A stretch of 29,093 bases of DNA from IMG/VR virus record IMGVR_UViG_3300037847_000211, positions 1,330-30,422 of that record. One strand, given 5' to 3'. The DNA is from a virus. The notes below the pieces were generated by a model that made no database searches, was not told where the DNA came from, and saw nothing but the letters and a program-made list of their open reading frames with translations. Shown piece after piece: positions 1 through 8,433 of the stretch (its first letter is position 1; each line of letters starts with the position of its first letter). A program made the position numbers and the translations under genes.

Positions 1-222
1 AATGAAGCAGGTGAAGTACAAGGTAAGATCAAGAAGATGTTGCGTGATGGTACGTTCAACAAGGATGCTATAGCTGCAGAGATTGGTGATGTGTTGTGGT
101 ATATTGCTGCGCTGTGTCGTGACTTAGAGATAGATATGGCAGAGGTAGCGTTGAAGAACTTGTCTAAGCTGAAGAGCAGACAGGAGAGAGGAACTATACA
201 AGGAAGTGGGGATAACAGATGA
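1..222 (+). CDS. MazG-like nucleotide pyrophosphohydrolase, C-terminal part
   Basis: The reading frame is open from base 1, so the gene starts outside the window and only 73 codons are visible. The visible part carries the metal-binding pattern of all-alpha NTP pyrophosphatases of the MazG family: a helix with NEAGE near the window edge, then EIGDVLWY about 20 residues later, and the typical ending NLSKLKSRQERGTIQGSGD. Family members hydrolyse (d)NTPs to monophosphates; phage versions are proposed to cleanse nucleotide pools or lower (p)ppGpp in the host. It lies just upstream of a ribonucleotide reductase, which fits a nucleotide-metabolism cluster. Its TGA overlaps the ATG of the next small gene (ATGA), suggesting translational coupling. 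The family call is firm; the exact substrate is unknown. Confidence 0.85.
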   Translation, partial: NEAGEVQGKIKKMLRDGTFNKDAIAAEIGDVLWYIAALCRDLEIDMAEVALKNLSKLKSRQERGTIQGSGDNR

Positions 223-314
223 CAGACATATACATGGCTATGATTATACTGTTCCTTGTAATAGCAGGAGCAGTGTGGGTATTTACTAGGGATTATGGAG
301 GAAAAGATGAGTAA
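219..314 (+). CDS. 31-residue single-span membrane peptide
   Basis: A short frame starts at the ATG that overlaps the mazG stop (ATGA) and ends with TAA inside the beginning of the reductase gene. The peptide begins MTDIYMAMIILFLVIAGAVW and ends with a charged tail (TRDYGGKDE). Residues about 6-22 form one hydrophobic helix, so it is probably an inner-membrane peptide. Overlaps at both ends make it look like a real link in the operon rather than a chance frame. I do not recognise a family. Small membrane peptides of this kind are common in phage early regions, where some act on host physiology; no function can be given here. Confidence 0.55.
   Translation: MTDIYMAMIILFLVIAGAVWVFTRDYGGKDE
297..301 (+). 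promoter_or_regulatory. Ribosome binding site that decides the reductase start
   Basis: GGAGG lies 5 bases before the ATG at 307. The ATG at 295 overlaps this site and has no good Shine-Dalgarno of its own, so the reductase most likely starts at 307. Confidence 0.7.
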
Positions 315-2205
315 CTTATTACCAACAGATTATCAGAGTTTTATACACCAGTCACGGTACGCAAAGTACATTGATGGTAGAGGCCGTGAGTCATGGGCTG
401 AGACAGTAGGACGCTACGTTGATAACGTGGTACGTCCAGTGCTAGGCAATGATTCGTATGTCAATCAGATAGAGCAGTCTATACTTGCACTAGAAGTAAT
501 GCCAAGCATGAGAGCCATGATGACTGCAGGTGCTGCGTTGGAAAGAGATAACACAGCAGGATATAACTGTAGCTATCTACCAGTGGATGACCCTAAGTCA
601 TTCGATGAAGCTATGTTTATCTTGTTGTGTGGTACAGGCGTAGGCTTTTCAGTAGAGCGTCAGTTCATACAGAAACTACCTGAAGTACCTGAGTTGTATG
701 AGAGCGAGACTATGATTGTTGTAAGAGACAGCAAGGAAGGTTGGGCTAAAGCATACAGACAACTACTAGCATTACTGTGGGCAGGTGAGATACCGAAGTG
801 GGATGTGTCACGTGTACGTCCTGCAGGTGCTAGACTAAAAACTTTTGGGGGTAGAGCTAGTGGTCCTGCACCTCTTGTTGAGTTGTTTAACTTTACAGTT
901 ACGACATTCAAGTTGGCGCAAGGGCGTAAGCTATCTTCTATGGAATGCCACGACTTAATGTGTTTCATAGGTCAGATAGTTGTAGTAGGTGGTGTCAGAC
1001 GTAGTGCTATGATCTCTCTGTCTAACCTTAGTGATGACCGTATGCGTCATGCTAAGTCAGGGCAGTGGTGGGAAACAGCACCGCATAGAGCATTAGCAAA
1101 CAACAGTGTATCCTATTCGGAGAAGCCTGACATCGAAACATTCATGCGAGAATGGACTGCTCTTGTCGAGAGTAAGTCTGGTGAAAGAGGGATATTTAAT
1201 CGTGAAGCATCTAAGAAACAAGCTGAGAAGTATGGCAGACGAGATCCGAACTATGAGTTTGGAACTAATCCTTGCAGCGAGATCATACTTAGACCGTATC
1301 AGTTCTGCAATCTTACAGAGGTTGTCGTTAGGGAAACGGATACGTATGAAGACCTTAAACGGAAAGTCAAAGTGGCAACGATTCTTGGCACTATTCAATC
1401 CTCCTACACCAGATTTCCATACCTACGTAAAGTCTGGCAAAGAAACACAGAAGAAGAAAGACTCTTAGGTGTATCACTAACAGGTATCATGGACAACCCA
1501 TTGATGACTTCAGTTAACTCTAACTTGGAGAAGACACTTGATAACTTACGAAATGTCGCAGTGGCTACTAATCACGAATATGCTGACCTGCTTGGTATAC
1601 CTCAGTCTGCTGCTATTACCTGCGTCAAACCTTCGGGTACTGTCTCGCAGTTGGTGGACAGTGCCAGTGGTATACATGCTCGTCACTCTCCATATTACAT
1701 CCGTACTGTACGAGGTGATAATAAAGATCCCCTCACACAGTTTATGATTGATCAGAAGGTTCCTAATGAACCAGAGATAAACAAACCAGACACAACAACT
1801 GTGTTCAGCTTTCCTTTCAAATCGCCAGAGAATGCTGTGACACGTAACGACATGACTGCTATTGAGCAGCTAGAGACATGGCTTACATACCAACGCCATT
1901 GGTGTGAACATAAACCTAGTGTAACAATATCAGTGCGTGATGACGAGTGGCTAGAGGTGGGGGCATTCGTTTACAAACACTTTGATGAAATGTCAGGTGT
2001 GTCATTTTTACCACACTCAGATCATACCTATCAGCAAGCACCATACCAAGACTGTGGTAAGCATGACTATGAATACCTACTGTCGTGTATGCCAGAGAAG
2101 ATTGACTGGAACAAGCTGTCAGAGTATGAGAAAGAAGATAACACTAAATCCAGTCAAACATTTGCTTGTACTGGTGACGTGTGTGAAGTTGTCGATATAA
2201 CATAG
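307..2205 (+). CDS. nrdJ: Class II (adenosylcobalamin-dependent) ribonucleoside-triphosphate reductase
   Basis: The enzyme reduces ribonucleotides to deoxyribonucleotides, using coenzyme B12 to make a thiyl radical, and supplies dNTPs for phage DNA synthesis. Counting from the start at 307 (632 residues), it shows the cysteines of monomeric class II RTPR: C88 in YNCSYLP (equivalent to C119 of the Lactobacillus leichmannii enzyme), NPCSE with radical C323 and E325 (C408/E410), C334 in FCNL (C419), and the C-terminal re-reduction pair C621/C626 in CTGDVC (C731/C736). The 11-residue spacing between C323 and C334 and the CX4C tail match that enzyme. The protein is about 100 residues shorter than the 739-residue bacterial enzyme, with about 54 missing between the first redox cysteine and the radical cysteine. 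No intein or intron is seen. It follows mazG and the small membrane peptide in one operon. Family call very secure. Confidence 0.95.
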   Translation: MSNLLPTDYQSFIHQSRYAKYIDGRGRESWAETVGRYVDNVVRPVLGNDSYVNQIEQSILALEVMPSMRAMMTAGAALERDNTAGYNCSYLPVDDPKSFDEAMFILLCGTGVGFSVERQFIQKLPEVPELYESETMIVVRDSKEGWAKAYRQLLALLWAGEIPKWDVSRVRPAGARLKTFGGRASGPAPLVELFNFTVTTFKLAQGRKLSSMECHDLMCFIGQIVVVGGVRRSAMISLSNLSDDRMRHAKSGQWWETAPHRALANNSVSYSEKPDIETFMREWTALVESKSGERGIFNREASKKQAEKYGRRDPNYEFGTNPCSEIILRPYQFCNLTEVVVRETDTYEDLKRKVKVATILGTIQSSYTRFPYLRKVWQRNTEEERLLGVSLTGIMDNPLMTSVNSNLEKTLDNLRNVAVATNHEYADLLGIPQSAAITCVKPSGTVSQLVDSASGIHARHSPYYIRTVRGDNKDPLTQFMIDQKVPNEPEINKPDTTTVFSFPFKSPENAVTRNDMTAIEQLETWLTYQRHWCEHKPSVTISVRDDEWLEVGAFVYKHFDEMSGVSFLPHSDHTYQQAPYQDCGKHDYEYLLSCMPEKIDWNKLSEYEKEDNTKSSQTFACTGDVCEVVDIT

Positions 2206-2214
2206 GAGTTAAGT

Positions 2215-2331
2215 ATGGCAGAAATTATGGCAGCGCTAATCGCTTTTATAGTAGTAGGTGATCTAGCAAATAAATACGTTGAGCCTTGGGTCAGCGATAA
2301 AGTAGAATCTTTTTACGAAGAAAAGGAATAG
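2215..2331 (+). CDS. Small hypothetical protein, 38 residues
   Basis: A 38-codon frame starts at ATG 2215, with AGGAG at 2204-2208 six bases upstream. It starts 9 bases after the reductase stop and ends 3 bases before the next gene. The N-terminal half (MAEIMAALIAFIVVGDLA) is hydrophobic and may be a membrane or signal-like helix. The C-terminal half is acidic and ends in FYEEKE. I recognise no family. The good ribosome site and its fit in an otherwise gapless operon are the arguments that it is a real gene. Confidence 0.6.
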   Translation: MAEIMAALIAFIVVGDLANKYVEPWVSDKVESFYEEKE

Positions 2332-2334
2332 ACT

Positions 2335-2532
2335 ATGATGTGGGTCTTAGTAGCAGCTTTTATTTTTAACGGACAACCTTCAGTGTTAAGTGATCAAAAG
2401 ATTTACTTTGAACTAGATAAGTGTCAGGATGCGGTAGTAAAACGTAGACAAATATTGGAGGCTACTAGACCCGACTATATGAAAGATGCTATATACTGGG
2501 TATGGTGTACACAGATACCACAGGAGGTGTGA
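2335..2532 (+). CDS. Small hypothetical protein with possible export signal, 65 residues
   Basis: The frame starts at tandem ATG codons (2335 and 2338) behind AGGA at 2323-2326. It begins with a short hydrophobic stretch (MMWVLVAAFIF), and the body contains two cysteines, C30 and C58, which could form a disulphide if the protein is exported. The tail YWVWCTQIP is aromatic. It resembles short cysteine-pair proteins often seen in phage early regions, but I cannot name a family. Its TGA overlaps the ATG of the endonuclease gene (TGATG), so the two are probably translationally coupled. Confidence 0.6.
   Translation: MMWVLVAAFIFNGQPSVLSDQKIYFELDKCQDAVVKRRQILEATRPDYMKDAIYWVWCTQIPQEV
2522..2527 (+). 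promoter_or_regulatory. Strong ribosome binding site for the endonuclease gene
   Basis: AGGAGG ends 4 bases before the ATG at 2532. It supports 2532 as the start rather than the in-frame ATG at 2502, which would add ten residues read from inside the upstream gene. Confidence 0.7.
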
Positions 2533-2969
2533 TGCAACTAGACTTGTTTGTTCTTGAGGAACAGTATAATATACTCGAAGGGGATGAGTTACAAACATGC
2601 AAGGTCTGTCAAAAAGAAAAACCCCTACACCTATTTCCAAAAACCATAACTAATAAGTCAGGTTATGACACTAGGTGTAAGGGCTGTATAAGAAAACAAA
2701 GTAAGTTAAGAGATGAACTAAGAAAAGTTCACGGACATAAGAAGACAGACTTCTGTGATTGCTGTGGTCAACGCTCACACAAAAGCCTAGTCATAGATCA
2801 TTGCCATGAAACACTAAAGTTCAGAGGTTGGTTATGCGAACAGTGTAATCACGGTATCGGTAAGCTTGGTGATAACTTAGAGGGTGTAAAGAAAGCAGTA
2901 GAGTATCTAGAGAAGTCTAATTATATTCGACCTACTGCATCCTCTGCTTCTTTGATGAACTCTGCGTAG
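2532..2969 (+). CDS. Recombination endonuclease VII-like (T4 gp49 family) junction resolvase
   Basis: The 145-residue protein matches the endonuclease VII fold. C75-x2-C78 and C102-x2-C105 form the structural zinc site (C23/C26/C58/C61 in T4). DHCH at 89-92 and N106 directly after the last cysteine correspond to the T4 catalytic D40, H41, H43 and N62. The enzyme cleaves branched DNA such as Holliday junctions, which in T4 is needed before packaging. The N-terminal 55 residues add a second cysteine set (C23xxC26 and C49xxC52) in front of the catalytic part, probably another zinc knuckle. The last 49 bases run into the end of the opposite-strand late block, so its C-terminal residues (about PTASSASLMNSA) overlap another gene in antisense. 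Family call firm; role in this phage inferred. Confidence 0.88.
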   Translation: MQLDLFVLEEQYNILEGDELQTCKVCQKEKPLHLFPKTITNKSGYDTRCKGCIRKQSKLRDELRKVHGHKKTDFCDCCGQRSHKSLVIDHCHETLKFRGWLCEQCNHGIGKLGDNLEGVKKAVEYLEKSNYIRPTASSASLMNSA

Positions 2970-5900
2970 CGCATAAATAATTCTAGTTCTCTGAAGTTAA
3001 GATCTTCTAGCTGTCCAGTGATGCCATAGTCACGCTTCAACATCTTCAAAGCTTCTCTTCTAGTTTCTTTGTTAAACTTTCGAGTGGCTTTTACTGCGTT
3101 GTTTAATACACGTGCGTCATATCCAGCGTAACCTCCCTCCATACTCTCTCGTACTCTGGCCTTAACGTCAGACATTCTTTTCTTTAGCATACCTCGTTTC
3201 TGCTTTATGCTTGCTTCTTTAAATCTAGGATTATCTAGTAGTTCTTGTGTGTAAGTCTCAAGCATAGGAGCTAACATACCATTAAAGATCTTGTCATAGG
3301 CAGGTATGTTTGTTCTCTCACTAGCTTTCCAGTCAGCCATGTCAGCCATAGAATATACTTTTTCTGTAGCTGTTCTACCCGGTTTTATTGTTAAGCCAAA
3401 CATACGTGCAAAAGGATTGGGATCGTATATCTCTCCCTCTCTGGTGGCTACTTCTAATTCTTCACCTGTTATACTATCTATCTTACCAAACAATGCTTCT
3501 ATTATGTTGTCAACATATTTGGTAGCAGTTTGTGAGAATGCATTGATACCTTCTGCTTGACGCACATCTTTAGCTGTGTCATTGCCCAGCGCCATACCGA
3601 CAGCTTTGTTAACTACATCTACTGGTCTAGTAAAACCTGCAGCAAAGTTACCAGTTACTTTATACAAACCATCTATAGCTGCTGCTCTCTTGTCTATGTC
3701 TACGTTAGTCAACACATCTAGTATATTATTTATGTCGTTGGCAAACTGTGCATCACGTGCAAGCTGACCGACAGCTAACTGTGTGCCTATCTCTCTTTGT
3801 AAGTCTGCTGATACTTGCTCACCATTTCTCATGGTGTTCAGCACTCTACCTCCAGCAAGCCATAGAGAGAATGGGTATGTGTTCTTGGCATCTACAATAG
3901 TACCACCGCCTACGTCTACTTCATATACACCTAGACCTTGCTCTCTTCTTTCGTTGTCATACTGCATAGACATCATCAATGCTGTGTTGCCTACAAGATA
4001 ACGAGCAAAGGCATCCATCTCTGTTGCTTCAGGGTTTTGCTTGAACATGGTTCTACCAAACCTAAAGAACTGTTCTGGTGTAGACAGGAATGACCACTGA
4101 TAAGCTGTAGCTACAACGTTGTTGAAGAACCTACCGAATGGTAGAAGTGTACCAAAACCTGGAGTGTTGGAAAAAGTTTCAGCCATCTTAGCAGCAGTCC
4201 TTAATAGTTCTGGTTGCTCTGTAGTTGTGTAGTCCTTCGAAAATACAGACTTTAGTGTACCATCCAGCGCACCTTGGATAACCTCTAGTTCAGGTTCATC
4301 CCCTGCTATCATAGCTTCCTTCAAACTTTTACCTTTGTTTATACGCATGTACTTATCCATCTCAGTCATAAACATCTGAGACTTAGTAAAGCTATCTTGT
4401 ATACGTACACCAGATATGTTAGCTGCTGCGTTAGCACCAGCCTCTATGTTTCTATACAGCTTGTTGTTAGGATCAATACCAAATCTTTCTGCGTTAACTT
4501 CTACACCACCTGACATAGTTTCAAATAACTTCTTACGTACCTGCTCATTGTTAGCATCATTTAAGAAACGCATGTACGCATCGTGTGTAGTGTAGGGGTC
4601 TAACAAGTTCCTGAACTTCTGTGCCTGTACTTGTGTGTAAGCACGTGCCTGTCGCATTGTAGTTCGAGCAGCATTCGTATCATAAGTTGATTGAGCTAGT
4701 GCTTTAAAACTTAGCAGACCAAAGTTAAACAAGTCAGCCATAGTCTGACCTACGTAGTACTGAGCAAAGCCAGCAACGTTGATCATGGTAGTGGCAGGAG
4801 ATGAAACAAGTAAACGTTTCCATACAGACTGTCCGTACTTGAGAGGCTGTGACTTATTCATCTTGTCTACTTCTTCAGTAGCCTCTGCTATATCATCCTC
4901 TAAAGTTTTCTTGGCCTTATCTCCAGCAGCTACGATGCCTGAGTTAACAATGTTCTTTGTCTGTGACAATACATTAAGTATTTTACCTGCTTCACTAGAA
5001 TCTTTTGACAGTAGATTTGTTAAGTCAATACCCTTAGTATCTCCTATCTCACCTAGTGTCAGATTTGTGTACTTACCCATAGCCTTGTTGATCTGTATCA
5101 AGTCTTCTTCAGGTAGGAATCTAACTACATTAGTTACTACATCTGCTGTTAATTTTTTAGAGTGTATCTTCATACCTCTATCATGCATCAGCCTTGCTAG
5201 TCCACCCTTACCGTCTGTTCCTAGCATTATAGTAGAGAACAAATCAGATGGCATGACAGCAGCTTCTAGTTTTAATCCCTTGTCTACCTTTTCATTCCAT
5301 GCTTCGATGTCTGCTAACATTTGTTTAGTAACTTTTTTACCATCTTTCCTAGATAGTATGGCTGAGTTATTTTCTATTACAGTCTTAGCAATATCTCCTA
5401 ATGTAGATTCAGGCTCTTGAAGTTCTGATACTCCACGAAACTTACCAAAGCCTAGCTGTGCTGCACCTGCTACACCACCTAACAAGGAAGAGAAAGCTGT
5501 TTGTGTTTTACTGTACTGCTCCTGTGCGCCAGCTTCCATCAAAGTGTTCTGTGCTAGAGAGTCCTGTAGCATAGCAAATCCTGCATCACCTACTAGTGTT
5601 GCCTTTAACGCTGTGCCACTTGCTTTATCAAACAACTCAGCTTGCTTTCTTTGCATAGCATTTTGTATTACGTTTCTGCGTCCTTCTTTGGTAACCTCTT
5701 GAGTAACCTTTTCTGCTGCTTTCTTTGACTGGTTCTTAGACAGTCCAGATCTTGCTGCTTTTCTAGCGGCTTGCATTGCAGCTTTCTCTGCTGCCTTTCT
5801 AATTTGTGACGCACTCTTACCATCTCTTGCAGCTTGCAGTCCTGCTCTCTTCACTGCGTCTTGTATAACTTTCTTACCTGCCAGTGAGTAACCACCTGCA

Positions 5901-6379
5901 AGAAACCTACCAAGACCACCAGTAACTAAACCTAAATAGTTTGTTGGGTCTTTAGCTGCAGCAAAGATGTAATCTTTTACACCATCAACAGCACCCATAG
6001 CTCCATCATTCTGAAACACATTACCTAGCTGTTCATATATCTGATAAGCTTTACCAGCCGTGTCTTTTGTTCTTTGGCTTGCTTTGTTTATAAATCTAAG
6101 CTCACCTGTGGTGCTTACAGAATTAGCATTGAAGTATCTCATGTGTTGTACAAAGTCATCAACAACTTCTTCAGCACTTTTATCTTGGTAATCTACACCC
6201 TTACGTTCTATCATGTAAGAACGAATAGGAGTTAAATACTCATACTTTAAAAGATCATCTTTCTTCAACGTAGCATTCTTATCTATGTAGAAGTCTTCTT
6301 CTCTTTCAGGTAAAGTAGAAGTAGAAGAACCCTTATAGAGTTCTTGCATTCTTCTTTTAGCTTCTAGGTAGTTTGCCAT
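2921..6379 (-). CDS. Large internal virion (ejection) protein, 1152 residues
   Basis: This is the last and largest gene of the late block. It starts 1 base after the stop of the previous gene. The protein has no recognisable lysozyme or protease motif. It is mostly helical, with a strongly basic Lys/Ala/Arg-rich part at residues 168-245 that contains an imperfect duplication (SxSQIRKAAEKA versus SKNQSKKAAEKV). Hydrophobic stretches lie near residues 148-168, and the middle has features seen in large podovirus internal proteins (FTKSQMFMTEMDKYMR, LPFGRFFNNVV). Size, position after adaptor and nozzle genes, and composition fit the gp16-like internal core protein ejected into the host with the DNA. 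That role is inferred from context. The gene ends inside the coding region of the convergent endonuclease. Confidence 0.7.
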   Translation of the reverse strand: MANYLEAKRRMQELYKGSSTSTLPEREEDFYIDKNATLKKDDLLKYEYLTPIRSYMIERKGVDYQDKSAEEVVDDFVQHMRYFNANSVSTTGELRFINKASQRTKDTAGKAYQIYEQLGNVFQNDGAMGAVDGVKDYIFAAAKDPTNYLGLVTGGLGRFLAGGYSLAGKKVIQDAVKRAGLQAARDGKSASQIRKAAEKAAMQAARKAARSGLSKNQSKKAAEKVTQEVTKEGRRNVIQNAMQRKQAELFDKASGTALKATLVGDAGFAMLQDSLAQNTLMEAGAQEQYSKTQTAFSSLLGGVAGAAQLGFGKFRGVSELQEPESTLGDIAKTVIENNSAILSRKDGKKVTKQMLADIEAWNEKVDKGLKLEAAVMPSDLFSTIMLGTDGKGGLARLMHDRGMKIHSKKLTADVVTNVVRFLPEEDLIQINKAMGKYTNLTLGEIGDTKGIDLTNLLSKDSSEAGKILNVLSQTKNIVNSGIVAAGDKAKKTLEDDIAEATEEVDKMNKSQPLKYGQSVWKRLLVSSPATTMINVAGFAQYYVGQTMADLFNFGLLSFKALAQSTYDTNAARTTMRQARAYTQVQAQKFRNLLDPYTTHDAYMRFLNDANNEQVRKKLFETMSGGVEVNAERFGIDPNNKLYRNIEAGANAAANISGVRIQDSFTKSQMFMTEMDKYMRINKGKSLKEAMIAGDEPELEVIQGALDGTLKSVFSKDYTTTEQPELLRTAAKMAETFSNTPGFGTLLPFGRFFNNVVATAYQWSFLSTPEQFFRFGRTMFKQNPEATEMDAFARYLVGNTALMMSMQYDNERREQGLGVYEVDVGGGTIVDAKNTYPFSLWLAGGRVLNTMRNGEQVSADLQREIGTQLAVGQLARDAQFANDINNILDVLTNVDIDKRAAAIDGLYKVTGNFAAGFTRPVDVVNKAVGMALGNDTAKDVRQAEGINAFSQTATKYVDNIIEALFGKIDSITGEELEVATREGEIYDPNPFARMFGLTIKPGRTATEKVYSMADMADWKASERTNIPAYDKIFNGMLAPMLETYTQELLDNPRFKEASIKQKRGMLKKRMSDVKARVRESMEGGYAGYDARVLNNAVKATRKFNKETRREALKMLKRDYGITGQLEDLNFRELELFMRYAEFIKEAEDAVGRI

Positions 6380-6380
6380 A

Positions 6381-7889
6381 CTAGTCCTCTAATCCAAGCA
6401 TTATTTCGTATAAGCCTATAGGAAGTCCTGTCATAGTATCGTGGGTTCCTCCATACGTAGCATCCCAGTACTCAGCTTCAGTAACCTTTCTAAATTTTCC
6501 AACGTTACGAACACCAAACTGATTGTAAGAGGGTAACTCTTTAGTTTTTTCTCCACCTTCAGGAGGTCTTGGTGGAGCCATAATAACTTTACCACTTTCA
6601 GGATCTACCTTACCTTCATAATCTCTATCCCAGCCTACTCTCTTAGCATTAAACCTACTTGGTCTTGTTGGAAAAGTCTTATTCAGTAACGCTTCTTTCT
6701 TTTCTTCTACGCTTACTTCTACTTCTTCGACTCTTTCTTCTGGAGGTAACGCCGTTTCTTGATTAGTTGTATCGGACGTTTCCGTTTCGGTAGTTTCTTG
6801 GGTTTGTTCTTCTTGATTTTGTTCTGTGTTGGGAGGTTGTTCGCTAGACGGTTCAGGTTGTGACTCCTCTGGTTGTTCTTGTTGGTTAAAGTTTTTGATT
6901 AATTCTATCTCTCCGTTTACCCAATCTTCTCCCATAATTCTCTTCATTATATTTACGGAAGGTTCGTGATCAAACAAGCCAGTCTCTCCATACGTACCAA
7001 TAGCACCTTCTATAACTGACATAGCCGTTTCTACAATTATTAACTCTCTTTGGTCTGCTTCAGCGTCACGGAATGTTCTGTTTAGTCTTTTCTGTTCTTC
7101 TATCCACTCCTGATCTTCAGGTTTTTCTGATCTCATTTTTTCTGCAAATGCCTCACCTGCTGCTTGAATCCTAGCTTTAGCCGCTGGGGTATTTGCTGCT
7201 TCCGTTTCTATTTCAACTAAATCTTTTAGAAACTTACTGGCTGATTCTGGTCCATAAAATTCTTTATCAAAGAAGTTAACACCCAAGTTAGGAAACAATG
7301 AATTGTATTCTGATTGTGCAGCAAGTTCGTTGATATCAGCTATAGACATACCACCCACAGCCTTTGTGTCCTGTAACTTTTGCTTTGCTTGATCCATAGC
7401 ATTTACACCAAACAGAGTGGCAAGTACACTATCACTTGTTTGTACATCTGCTGGTCTAGTTCCGGGTTTTGTCTTAGCACCATACTGTATCTGAGCAAGT
7501 TCATTAAGGTTCATGTCTATATAATCAGGATTAACCTCAAACACTTCAGGCATATCTATGATAGCTTCTACATCTGATGGACCTAGTGTGCTTATACCTT
7601 TTTGATTAGCAGCAGCTAGAAGTTTATCATAGAAAGTTTTTATGCCCAGCGCACCAGAACCCATAGCAGCCATGACTTGCTCTTTAGTAGCACCTAGCTC
7701 CATAGCTTTTTTACCTAGCTGACCATACTCACTTGCTAGTAAAGTTCTATCAGCTATGATTTTTCTGTTAGCCTTTGCAAGTTCTTCCTGCTCGTCTTCG
7801 TACTCTTTGGCTTCTTCTTTTCTTTCTCTGATGCCCTCTGTTTGTTTATCCAAGAAGGCTGCAGCAAATGCTTTCCAATCAAATCCCAT
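6381..7889 (-). CDS. Putative internal virion protein with acidic low-complexity segment, 502 residues
   Basis: The N-terminus (MGFDWKAFAAAFLDKQTEGI) is followed by a highly charged helix at residues 18-50, likely a coiled coil. Residues about 336-398 are a low-complexity Glu/Gln/Thr/Ser segment, probably disordered. The C-terminal 100 residues (from about 405) look folded and contain THDTMTGLPIGLYEI. No enzymatic motif is seen. It sits between two other members of the internal-protein group with gaps of 1 and 4 bases, so it probably acts with them in the head or in the DNA-ejection channel. I recall similar N-termini in other marine phages but cannot give a family name. Confidence 0.6.
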   Translation of the reverse strand: MGFDWKAFAAAFLDKQTEGIRERKEEAKEYEDEQEELAKANRKIIADRTLLASEYGQLGKKAMELGATKEQVMAAMGSGALGIKTFYDKLLAAANQKGISTLGPSDVEAIIDMPEVFEVNPDYIDMNLNELAQIQYGAKTKPGTRPADVQTSDSVLATLFGVNAMDQAKQKLQDTKAVGGMSIADINELAAQSEYNSLFPNLGVNFFDKEFYGPESASKFLKDLVEIETEAANTPAAKARIQAAGEAFAEKMRSEKPEDQEWIEEQKRLNRTFRDAEADQRELIIVETAMSVIEGAIGTYGETGLFDHEPSVNIMKRIMGEDWVNGEIELIKNFNQQEQPEESQPEPSSEQPPNTEQNQEEQTQETTETETSDTTNQETALPPEERVEEVEVSVEEKKEALLNKTFPTRPSRFNAKRVGWDRDYEGKVDPESGKVIMAPPRPPEGGEKTKELPSYNQFGVRNVGKFRKVTEAEYWDATYGGTHDTMTGLPIGLYEIMLGLED

Positions 7890-7893
7890 ATTA

Positions 7894-8424
7894 CTAACCT
7901 TTCGCCATCAAGCCTTTGGGCTTCTCTTCTTCTGGTGTGTCTTCTTCCTCTGGCTGTTGTTCAACCAACTCACTTAACATTCTCTTTCCGGGATCTGTGC
8001 CATCGTCAGGATTATCTTTTAGATATGCACCCACTAAAACTTGGAAACGTTGTAGCTCTTTAGCCTCTGCTTCCTTCTGATAATCTCTACCATCATCTGA
8101 AACCTCAACGCCTACGCTTTTGATAGCTTGCTTCAAGAACGTGTGGATAATAGGTTTGACTAGCATACCTACATCTACAGAGTGTAGACCATTCATGTTA
8201 CCTGCGCTTACTATGGTATCTACTATGGGCTTGAGAGATAAGCCTGTCTGACATACAGCAGCAAGATCATCTATTACATCTTGGTTAGCCATGTTGCCTA
8301 TGTAGAACATGGTAACTTCTTCTACGTCTGACATCTGCGCTGGCTGTTCCCAAGGATTATTCTTAGGTTCACCTGTCAAAGACTGACCCGGAATTGGTTG
8401 ATCAAATATAGCTATTGTTGTCAT
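7894..8424 (-). CDS. Conserved phage protein of unknown function, 176 residues
   Basis: The protein starts MTTIAIFDQPIPGQSLTGEP and continues NNPWEQP, a Pro-rich leader that I remember from marine phage genomes as a conserved hypothetical. The middle (residues about 35-110) is helical, and the C-terminus is a Glu/Pro-rich charged tail (EEEDTPEEEKPKG), probably disordered. It is embedded among internal virion proteins, so a virion or assembly role is likely but not shown. No catalytic motif or membrane span is seen. Confidence 0.6.
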   Translation of the reverse strand: MTTIAIFDQPIPGQSLTGEPKNNPWEQPAQMSDVEEVTMFYIGNMANQDVIDDLAAVCQTGLSLKPIVDTIVSAGNMNGLHSVDVGMLVKPIIHTFLKQAIKSVGVEVSDDGRDYQKEAEAKELQRFQVLVGAYLKDNPDDGTDPGKRMLSELVEQQPEEEDTPEEEKPKGLMAKG

Positions 8425-8433
8425 TTTGTTTTC

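Noticed and set aside
295-306. The earlier ATG at 295 as start of the reductase.
   Set aside because: The GGAGG at 297-301 is placed correctly for the ATG at 307 and would be part of the coding region if 295 were used.
2502-2531. The earlier ATG at 2502 as start of the endonuclease.
   Set aside because: AGGAGG lies 4 bases before the ATG at 2532; the ten extra residues are read from inside the upstream gene.
2900-3005. A possible bidirectional terminator at the convergent gene ends.
   Set aside because: Only a loose inverted match (agagaa and ttctct) about 80 bases apart, with no compact stem and no T-run on either strand.
4779-5420. A 213-codon plus-strand frame inside the large internal protein gene.
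   Set aside because: It is antisense to a complete 1152-codon gene, is Ser/Leu/Ile-rich without motifs, and has no ribosome site or operon context.
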